Origin: Halieaceae bacterium | GTDB lineage: Bacteria > Pseudomonadota > Gammaproteobacteria > Pseudomonadales > Halieaceae | Direction: 5' to 3' | NCBI GenBank assembly: GCA_009886815.1 | Contig: QXYP01000121.1 | Span: 1 to 5,278, forward strand | Length of the DNA stretch: 5,278 bases | Shown here: positions 1 through 5,278 of the stretch, one piece after another | Numbering within the stretch: the stretch's first letter is position 1 | How the letters are laid out: each line of letters starts with the position of its first letter | Notes under the pieces: model-generated | Databases searched by the model: none | What the model was told of the DNA's origin: nothing | The model's input: the letters and a program-made list of their open reading frames with translations, nothing else | Made by a program: the position numbers and the translations under genes

Positions 1-41
1 GTATGAGTGCGTCTCGTGTGGAACTTTATAAAGGGTATTTC
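1..41 (+). other. Left-edge stretch before the first gene, possible tail of an upstream gene
   Basis: This short stretch has no recognisable promoter. The other two forward frames close here, with a TGA at 4-6 and a TAA at 29-31. An upstream gene could therefore end at either stop, which would fit the tight spacing seen across the rest of the operon. Only a few codons are visible, so nothing can be said about its product. Confidence 0.3.
31..35 (+). promoter_or_regulatory. Ribosome binding site of the AtuA-family gene
   Basis: AAGGG lies 6 nt before the ATG at 42. It decides the start: the only visible alternative, the in-frame ATG at 3, is too near the window edge for its own site to be seen. 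Confidence 0.7.
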
Positions 42-1853
42 ATGGGTGTTAAGCAGTCGATAAGAATTGGTGGAGCTACAGGCTTTTGGGGTGAAACGGA
101 CCTGGCTATGGCTCAGTTCCTGTCTGAGGGCGATCTAGACTATATAGTCTTTGATTATCTCGCTGAAATCACGATGTCGATTTTAGCTCGGGCGCGCTCA
201 AGCAATGAATCTCTAGGCTACGCGACCGACTTTGTGAGCGCTATGGTGCGGCCAAATTTGCAGGCCATAGCCGACTCGGGAGTGAAGCTCATTAGTAATG
301 CTGGCGGCGTTAATCCTGAAGCCTGCGCTCAAGCTATACGGGAGTGCATCGCTGAAGCGGGACTGTCATTGAAGGTTGCGGTCATCGTTGGGGACGATCT
401 GCTGCCTCGGGTTGCTGAACTCGCCAGCGGTGGAGCTCGGGAGATGTTCTCCCTAGAGCCAATGCCCCCTGCAGATAAAATAGCCAGCGCCAATGCCTAC
501 ATTGGCGCGTTTCCTGTCGCGGAGGCGCTGAGTCACGGTGCCGATATAGTTATTACTGGACGTTGTGTCGATAGTGCCGTGACTTTGGGAGCCTGTATTC
601 ATGCTTTTAACTGGGCGCCCGATGCCCTCGATCAATTGGCGGCGGGGTCTCTGGTTGGGCATCTGATTGAGTGCGGACCCCAAGTGACAGGGGGCAACTT
701 TACTGACTGGGAGAGCGTTGCCGATTCGCTCTTTGAGGTGGGATATCCAATAGCGCAAGTATCCAGCGATGGCGAGGCGGTCATTACTAAACCCCAGAAT
801 ACCGGTGGGATAGTGAATCGAGGCACGGTGGGGGAGCAGCTACTTTATGAAATCGATGACCCGTCTCACTACGTACTCCCCGATGTGATTTGTGACTTCT
901 CCTCCGTCGAGTTGCAACAAATTGGGCCCGATCAGGTTCACGTTAAAGGTGCCAAGGGTCGGGGCGTGCCCAGTGATTACAAGGTCAGCATGACCTGGGC
1001 AGATGGCTGGCGGGCGGGCACTACGCTTTGGTATCTGGGTCGAAAAGCGGCTGAAAAAGCCCGGATTTTCGCGGATGAGGTGCGCAAGCGCGCAGAGCAG
1101 AAGCTGGCCGTTAACGGTATTTCAGGATTCGATGATGTCACGATCGAGATCGTTGGTGACGAGAGTCATTGGGGGGAATCAGCACGGTATGTCCGTAGTC
1201 GAGAAGTGGCGGTCAAAATCGCGTGTAGACATCAGGATAAGCGAGCGGTCGCATTGTTACTGCGGGAGGTGGCAGGGGCGGCCCTGGGTGCGCCGCCGGG
1301 CCTCGCTTTCTTTGCAGGCACCCGTGCAAAGCCATCGCCTGTTATTCGTCTGTTTTCTATTAGGGTGCCTAAATCATCGGTCACGCTATCACTGTTCGAC
1401 CACAGGGGTGGCAATGAGCTGCCCCTGCCATTTGAGGCTGCTACGCCGGATATTTTGGTTGAACCCTTCGATATTCCCATGATGTCAGGACAAATCGCTC
1501 AGGAGCACAGCGATCTAGTGACGGTTCCGTTGGAGCGTCTTGCCTGGGGGCGATCGGGTGATAAGGGCGATAAAGCGAATATAGGTATCATGGCACGTGC
1601 TGAAGCCTATCTGCCTTGGATCGCTCAGGTATTAACTTCGGAGTACGTTGCGACGCGTTTTGCACACTTCATGACCACGCCGGCAATTAATCGATTTTAT
1701 TTGCCCGGGCTACCAGGTCTGAATTTTGTCCTGCACAATGCGCTGGGCGGTGGGGGTGTTGCGAGTTTACGCAATGACCCTCAAGCGAAAAGCTTCGCGC
1801 AGATTCTGCTCGACACCCCAATCTCTATCCCCGAAAACCTTTTGGAAAGTTAA
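42..1853 (+). CDS. atuA: AtuA-family acyclic terpene utilisation protein, two-domain form
   Basis: This encodes a 603-residue protein of the AtuA (DUF1446) family. In Pseudomonas, atuA is needed for growth on citronellol and geraniol, but its reaction is not established; it is presumably cytosolic, as no signal peptide or membrane segment is seen. The N-terminal AtuA domain spans roughly residues 5-445. It shows IRIGGATGFWGETD (7-20), VFDYLAE (36-42), NAGGVNP (86-92), TGRCVDSAV (172-180), GGNFTDW (217-223) and YKVSMTWADGW (313-323). A smaller AtuA-like C-terminal domain follows from about residue 492, with the motif RSGDKGDKAN (504-513) and a Gly-rich GGGG stretch near the end. Length fits the full two-domain family. 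I chose the ATG at 42 because AAGGG lies 6 nt upstream and family members usually begin just before the RIGG-type motif. An in-frame ATG at 3 would add 13 residues. The gene stops 1 bp before the carboxyltransferase. Family assignment is firm; the terpene role is inferred from context. Confidence 0.9.
   Translation: MGVKQSIRIGGATGFWGETDLAMAQFLSEGDLDYIVFDYLAEITMSILARARSSNESLGYATDFVSAMVRPNLQAIADSGVKLISNAGGVNPEACAQAIRECIAEAGLSLKVAVIVGDDLLPRVAELASGGAREMFSLEPMPPADKIASANAYIGAFPVAEALSHGADIVITGRCVDSAVTLGACIHAFNWAPDALDQLAAGSLVGHLIECGPQVTGGNFTDWESVADSLFEVGYPIAQVSSDGEAVITKPQNTGGIVNRGTVGEQLLYEIDDPSHYVLPDVICDFSSVELQQIGPDQVHVKGAKGRGVPSDYKVSMTWADGWRAGTTLWYLGRKAAEKARIFADEVRKRAEQKLAVNGISGFDDVTIEIVGDESHWGESARYVRSREVAVKIACRHQDKRAVALLLREVAGAALGAPPGLAFFAGTRAKPSPVIRLFSIRVPKSSVTLSLFDHRGGNELPLPFEAATPDILVEPFDIPMMSGQIAQEHSDLVTVPLERLAWGRSGDKGDKANIGIMARAEAYLPWIAQVLTSEYVATRFAHFMTTPAINRFYLPGLPGLNFVLHNALGGGGVASLRNDPQAKSFAQILLDTPISIPENLLES
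1844..1849 (+). promoter_or_regulatory. Ribosome binding site of the carboxyltransferase gene
   Basis: GGAAAG sits 5 nt before the ATG at 1855, inside the last codons of the upstream gene. It favours this start over in-frame ATGs from 1726 onward, which would add up to 43 residues read from inside atuA. Confidence 0.7.
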
Positions 1854-1854
1854 C

Positions 1855-3477
1855 ATGGCTACTATTGTTTCGACCTTGCACACAGACTCAGAGGCGTTTA
1901 GCGAAAATCGCGGGCGCATGCTCGGTTTTGTTGATCAACTGAGGCAGTACGAGCAGCGAACGGAAGAGGCCTCCAATCGTAGGCTCAAAACCTTTCGAGC
2001 TCGGGGTCAATTAACACCTCGGGAGCGTCTAGATACGTTGATAGACCCCGGTATGCCATTTTTGCAGCTGCACTCGATGGCAAATTTTCGCGTCGAGGAG
2101 TCTGATAGCGAGCTCAGCGTCCCCGGTGCCTCGGTCATCGTGGGTATCGGTTTTGTCAGTGGTATTCGCTGCATGGTCTGGGTCGACGACTCGGGCATCG
2201 CAGCAGGAGCGGCTACTGATTCAACGTTAAATGTGACCCGATCACTCTTGAAGATTTGCCTTCGCCAAAACTTACCGTTAATACATCTGGTTGAAAGTGC
2301 GGGCGCCAACCTTCTCAAATATAAGGTGGAACTGTGGTCTGAGTTCGGCTGTGTCTTTCGCGATTTGGCGCGTCTGTCTGCGAAGGGGCTGCCAACAATG
2401 GTCGTATTGCACGGTGGGTCAACGGCCGGGGGGGCTTATATGCCCGGTATGTCTGACTATGTTATTGGTGTTAAAGAAAACGGGATGGCGGCTTTAGGCG
2501 GCGCTGCATTGGTCAAGGCGGCAACAGGGGAAGATGCAGATGATCGTGAGCTCGGGGGCACCGAGATGCATGCCAGTGTGACCGGCGTTGTGGAGTACCT
2601 CGTTGAAAACGATGCACATGGTCTTTTAAAAGCTCGCGAAGTTATGGAGTGCCTCGATTGGAATAAACGATTGACCGGCTTTTCGAGACGACCCTACAGC
2701 GAGCCCCAATATTCCGCTGAGGAGCTTGCTGGTGCAATCCCAACCGACCCTCGTACGCCCTACGATGTGAGGGAGATTTTAGCCCGCGTGGTTGATGGCT
2801 CTGCCATCGAAGAATTTAAATCACGCTATGGCATATCCACGGTCTGTGGTCACGCAACCATCACAGGAGTCGCCTGTGGTTTTATTGGTAATAACGGTCC
2901 TATCGATACAAACGGTGCAACTAAAGCAGCCCAATTCATACAGCTGTGTGATCAGTCTGACCTCCCGATTATTTTCTTGAACAACACTTCGGGGTATATG
3001 GTGGGAACACAGTATGAGCATGCAGGCATGATTAAGCATGGTTCGAAGATGATTCAGGCGGTTGCCAATGCTCGCGTGCCTAAATTGTCTCTCTACGTCG
3101 GCGCCAGCTATGGCGCAGGAAATTACGGCATGTGTGGGTGGGCTTACGAACCGGATTTTTTGTTTGCATGGCCAAATGCTCGTACGGGTGTAATGGCAGG
3201 TCAGAGCGCTGCAACAACGATGACTGAAGTGGCTAAAGTCGGGGCTGCGCGTAAAGGTAAACCGATACCCGAGTCGCAGCTCGAGGCACAGGCGCAAATG
3301 ATCAAGCAGCATTTTGATGCCCAAGAGGATGCCTTTTATACGTCTGGCCGCGTGCTTGATCACGGGATCATTGATCCTAGGGACACCCGTAAAGTTTTGG
3401 CATTTTGTTTAGAAACTATCATTGAAGGGCGCCACCGTAGTCTGCAATCAAACAGCTTCGGCGTGGCAAGGATGTAA
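1855..3477 (+). CDS. atuC: Acyl-CoA carboxylase carboxyltransferase (beta) subunit, geranyl-CoA/methylcrotonyl-CoA carboxylase type
   Basis: This 540-residue protein transfers CO2 from carboxybiotin to an alpha,beta-unsaturated acyl-CoA and should pair with the biotin carboxylase subunit encoded downstream. Length matches AtuC and LiuB (about 535-540). The N-terminal crotonase-like half has LVESAGAN (145-152), the oxyanion-type GGSTAGGAY (187-195) and LVKAATGE (219-226). The C-terminal half has GFIGNNGPI (342-350), KAAQFIQLCDQS (357-368), IKHGSKMIQAVANARVPK (393-410), GASYGAGNYGMCGWAY (416-431) and DHGIIDPRDTR (502-512). From memory, IKHG...KMIQAVANARVPK resembles AtuC more than LiuB, which usually reads AKDGAKM. 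Several pocket residues depart from the methylcrotonyl-CoA carboxylase consensus (see findings), so the substrate is uncertain. The ATG at 1855 is chosen over in-frame upstream ATGs because GGAAAG sits 5 nt before it, the upstream frame lies inside atuA, and the protein then has family length. Enzyme class is sure; AtuC rather than LiuB is likely. Confidence 0.88.
   Translation: MATIVSTLHTDSEAFSENRGRMLGFVDQLRQYEQRTEEASNRRLKTFRARGQLTPRERLDTLIDPGMPFLQLHSMANFRVEESDSELSVPGASVIVGIGFVSGIRCMVWVDDSGIAAGAATDSTLNVTRSLLKICLRQNLPLIHLVESAGANLLKYKVELWSEFGCVFRDLARLSAKGLPTMVVLHGGSTAGGAYMPGMSDYVIGVKENGMAALGGAALVKAATGEDADDRELGGTEMHASVTGVVEYLVENDAHGLLKAREVMECLDWNKRLTGFSRRPYSEPQYSAEELAGAIPTDPRTPYDVREILARVVDGSAIEEFKSRYGISTVCGHATITGVACGFIGNNGPIDTNGATKAAQFIQLCDQSDLPIIFLNNTSGYMVGTQYEHAGMIKHGSKMIQAVANARVPKLSLYVGASYGAGNYGMCGWAYEPDFLFAWPNARTGVMAGQSAATTMTEVAKVGAARKGKPIPESQLEAQAQMIKQHFDAQEDAFYTSGRVLDHGIIDPRDTRKVLAFCLETIIEGRHRSLQSNSFGVARM
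3468..3472 (+). promoter_or_regulatory. Ribosome binding site of the hydratase gene
   Basis: AAGGA lies 7 nt before the ATG at 3480 and within the last codons of the carboxyltransferase gene. This implies initiation by ribosomes finishing the upstream gene. Confidence 0.65.
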
Positions 3478-3479
3478 TC

Positions 3480-4289
3480 ATGACAGCATTACCTGAAACG
3501 AAATCAGTAGATCTAAGCCTTGAAAATGGTTGGTTGACCGTTTGGTTTAATCAGCCTGAACGCCGCAACCCCCTCACCGATGATGTTGTTGATGACTTGG
3601 AGATCATCCTCTCCTCAGTACGTGATGATCGCAGTGTCAGGGGCGTCACATTTAGAGGCCGGGGCGGCTTTTTCTGCGCCGGTGGCGATCTTAAGAGTTT
3701 TAACGCGATCGCCAGTGGTGCGCGTGAGCAAGCGATGAGAACGAGTACGCGTATTGGGGACATTCTGGCTGATTTAAACGCACTACCTCAGGTGACCGTG
3801 GCAATGATTGAAGGGGCCGCCATGGCGGGAGGTCTGGGTCTTGCTTGCTGCTGTGATGTAAGCGTGGGCATGAGCGATGCCAAGTTTGCCTTTTCAGAAA
3901 CTCGAATTGGAATAACGCCGGCGCAAATTGCTCGCTACGTGTTACAAAAATGCGGTTATGCGGTGGGTCGCAGGCTTATGCTCACAGCAGCGAGATTCAG
4001 AGGCACGGAGGCGGCGACCTTGGGTGTTCTGGATCTTGCTGTGGATTCGGTTGAGGCGCTTGAAGACGCTGAGCGCACTATTCGGTCCGATGTCCTCGGT
4101 TGTGCCCCAGGCGCGGTGGCCGCCTGCAAAGAATTAATTGTCGGCATGCCGCAAACCCCCGATGACGAAAAAGTGATTTACGCCGCTGAAAACTTTAGCC
4201 GCTGCTTGCAAAGTGATGAGGGAAAAGAGGGCGTGTCATCTTTTATAGAGAAGCGTAAACCCCGTTGGCACGTGGAGATTGATGTATGA
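3480..4289 (+). CDS. atuE: Enoyl-CoA hydratase/isomerase, isohexenylglutaconyl-CoA or methylglutaconyl-CoA hydratase type (AtuE/LiuC)
   Basis: This is a 269-residue crotonase-fold protein, close to the AtuE and LiuC length. It should hydrate the double bond of the glutaconyl-CoA made by the neighbouring carboxylase, giving a 3-hydroxy-3-carboxymethyl acyl-CoA. The first oxyanion-hole motif is FFCAGGDL (64-71) and the second is EGAAMAGGLGLACCCD (111-126). The catalytic glutamate matching rat mitochondrial hydratase Glu164 is kept as E140 in FSETRIGITPAQI (138-150). The position matching Glu144 is G120. From memory, LiuC-type hydratases also read GGALGL there, so this looks like a subfamily trait. 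The C-terminal EGKEGVSSFIEKRKPRW (247-263) is typical of the same subfamily. AAGGA at 3468-3472 precedes the ATG by 7 nt. The gene starts 2 bp after the carboxyltransferase stop and overlaps the next start by 4 bp. AtuE is preferred over LiuC because of the atuA and atuC neighbours; sequence alone does not settle it. Confidence 0.82.
   Translation: MTALPETKSVDLSLENGWLTVWFNQPERRNPLTDDVVDDLEIILSSVRDDRSVRGVTFRGRGGFFCAGGDLKSFNAIASGAREQAMRTSTRIGDILADLNALPQVTVAMIEGAAMAGGLGLACCCDVSVGMSDAKFAFSETRIGITPAQIARYVLQKCGYAVGRRLMLTAARFRGTEAATLGVLDLAVDSVEALEDAERTIRSDVLGCAPGAVAACKELIVGMPQTPDDEKVIYAAENFSRCLQSDEGKEGVSSFIEKRKPRWHVEIDV
4274..4289 (+). promoter_or_regulatory. Ribosome binding site and ATGA stop-start overlap between hydratase and biotin carboxylase genes
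   Basis: GGAG at 4274-4277 precedes the ATG at 4286 by 8 nt. The TGA stop of the hydratase (4287-4289) overlaps that start codon. Such an overlap normally couples translation, which would help keep the carboxylase subunits in balance. Confidence 0.7.
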
Positions 4290-5278
4290 AAACGCTCTCG
4301 ACTTTATTGGTCGCAAATCGAGGTGAGATTGCGGTCCGTGTTATGCGAACTGCGCGTGCCATGGGTATTCGTACGGTGGCGGTTTATTCCGATGCAGACG
4401 AAGACGCTTTGCATGTCCGCGAAGCTGATCAAGCGATTCGACTGGGGGGTCCTATCGTCAGCGACTCCTATCTTAACCAAGAAAAAGTTTTGGCCGCTGC
4501 AATTGAAGCGGGCGCAGATGCTATCCATCCGGGTTATGGTTTTCTCTCAGAAAATTCAGATTTTGCTGCCGCCTGTGAACAGGCAAACATTGTCTTCATT
4601 GGGCCTCCCAACCAAGCGATTGAGGTCATGGGCGATAAAGCGCGCGCTAAACGCGCCATGCTTGAGGCCGACGTGCCGTGCATTCCCGGCTATCAAGATG
4701 AAGCTCAGGATATCGAGACGCTGCTGGGAGCCGCTGAGAAAATTGGCCTTCCTGTAATGATAAAAGCGGCAGCGGGTGGTGGTGGTCGTGGTATGCGCCT
4801 CGTCACTGAGTCGTCCCAGTTAGAAGATGCCATTGGCTTGGCGAAATCCGAAGCTCAGAACGCCTTTGGCTCGAGCGAGCTCATTATTGAACGCGCGGTA
4901 CTTCGGCCTCGCCATGTTGAGGTGCAGGTATTTGCAGATCAGCTTGGGCACGTGGTTCACCTAGGGGAGAGGGACTGCTCGATCCAACGGCGACATCAGA
5001 AAGTGATTGAGGAATCTCCGTGTCCTGTTATGACGCCTGAGCTGCGCAGGGCAATGGGTGAGGCGGCGGTCAATGTAGCACGGGCGGTTGACTATGTCGG
5101 GGCGGGCACCGTTGAGTTTTTGGTCGACGAGGAAGGGCGGTTTTATTTTTTAGAAATGAATACGCGTCTGCAGGTAGAGCACCCGGTTACTGAGTTGGTC
5201 ACAGGTTACGATTTGGTTGAATGGCAGATTCGCGTAGCGAGGGGCGAGCCGCTGCCTGCAGAGCAAGGTGACATTGAC
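4286..5278 (+). CDS. atuF: Acyl-CoA carboxylase alpha subunit, biotin carboxylase region (partial, runs off the window)
   Basis: The first 331 residues of a biotin carboxylase are present and the frame is open at the right edge. The enzyme uses ATP and bicarbonate to carboxylate biotin for the carboxyltransferase. The N-terminal domain has LLVANRGEIAVRVMR (7-21), HPGYGFLSEN (81-90) and FIGP (104-107). The ATP-grasp part has K118, K160 followed by the GGGGRGM loop (164-170), PRHVEVQV (208-215), ERDCSIQRRHQK (228-239) and FLEMNTRLQVEHPVTE (288-303). By alignment with E. coli AccC, the ATP and metal ligands, K239 and the catalytic arginine R294 all look intact. MCC/GCC alpha subunits are about 650-670 residues, so the rest of this domain, the linker and the biotinyl domain should lie beyond the edge. 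The ATG overlaps the hydratase stop as ATGA, with GGAG 8 nt upstream. AtuF and LiuD cannot be told apart from this half, so the symbol rests on context. Confidence 0.85.
   Translation, partial: MKTLSTLLVANRGEIAVRVMRTARAMGIRTVAVYSDADEDALHVREADQAIRLGGPIVSDSYLNQEKVLAAAIEAGADAIHPGYGFLSENSDFAAACEQANIVFIGPPNQAIEVMGDKARAKRAMLEADVPCIPGYQDEAQDIETLLGAAEKIGLPVMIKAAAGGGGRGMRLVTESSQLEDAIGLAKSEAQNAFGSSELIIERAVLRPRHVEVQVFADQLGHVVHLGERDCSIQRRHQKVIEESPCPVMTPELRRAMGEAAVNVARAVDYVGAGTVEFLVDEEGRFYFLEMNTRLQVEHPVTELVTGYDLVEWQIRVARGEPLPAEQGDID

Noticed and set aside
1003..1482. Plus-strand open frame of 159 codons inside the AtuA gene
   Set aside because: It is in another frame of a well-conserved gene, with Arg- and Ser-rich shadow-like composition and no domain.
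1726..1854. In-frame 43-residue N-terminal extension of the carboxyltransferase reading back into the AtuA gene
   Set aside because: It overlaps conserved AtuA C-terminal coding sequence. The extension is basic and low in family similarity, and the ATG at 1855 has a better ribosome site and gives normal length.
1851..1857. Possible terminator or promoter between genes
   Set aside because: The gaps between genes are 1 bp, 2 bp and an overlap, and no hairpin followed by a T run was seen at the junctions.
2821..3363. Minus-strand open frame of 180 codons opposite the carboxyltransferase
   Set aside because: It is fully antisense to conserved motifs of a clear gene, its translation resembles no known family, and no ribosome site stands out.
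4323..4757. Plus-strand open frame of 144 codons inside the biotin carboxylase gene
   Set aside because: The +1 frame there encodes the canonical biotin carboxylase motifs without interruption, so this is a shadow.
1855..5278. Reading the cluster as the leucine/isovalerate (liu) operon with methylcrotonyl-CoA carboxylase
   Set aside because: Not excluded for the hydratase and biotin carboxylase taken alone. The adjacent AtuA gene, the IKHG...KMIQAVANARVPK signature and the loss of the pocket Phe in the beta subunit favour an atu-type role.

Overview
The window holds four closely packed genes on the + strand, with no room between them for a promoter or terminator. The gene set matches the core of the acyclic terpene utilisation (Atu) pathway: an AtuA-family protein (42-1853), the carboxyltransferase (beta) subunit of a biotin-dependent acyl-CoA carboxylase (1855-3477), an enoyl-CoA hydratase of the AtuE/LiuC type (3480-4289), and the biotin carboxylase half of the carboxylase alpha subunit, which runs off the right edge (4286-5278+). 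The gaps are 1 bp and 2 bp, then a 4-bp ATGA overlap, so this is almost certainly one operon with coupled translation. The left edge probably cuts into the same operon.

In the known Pseudomonas pathway, citronellol or geraniol is oxidised to geranyl-CoA. Geranyl-CoA carboxylase (AtuC/AtuF) carboxylates the gamma methyl carbon, and AtuE hydrates the resulting isohexenylglutaconyl-CoA. A lyase then removes acetate, and the shortened chain enters a parallel leucine/isovalerate (Liu) route. AtuA is genetically required, but I know of no established reaction for it. Here the order is A-C-E-F. No AtuB-like dehydrogenase or AtuD-like acyl-CoA dehydrogenase lies between these genes; they may lie outside the window.

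The GC content is moderate (a little above 50% by eye), Shine-Dalgarno sites are good, and the proteins are of gammaproteobacterial type. This suggests a Gram-negative heterotroph, plausibly a marine gammaproteobacterium; that placement is inference. The most interesting signal is in the carboxyltransferase. Several residues around the acyl-CoA pocket that are usually conserved in methylcrotonyl-CoA carboxylases are replaced (Phe to Ala, Pro-Pro to Ala-Ala, three Gly to Ala, and Arg to Trp in the usual MCGRAY motif). The enzyme therefore probably does not act on methylcrotonyl-CoA and may accept a bulky prenyl-like or other branched unsaturated acyl-CoA. No RNA genes, mobile elements, CRISPR arrays or substantial repeats were seen. 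There is no gene-free stretch longer than 41 bases.
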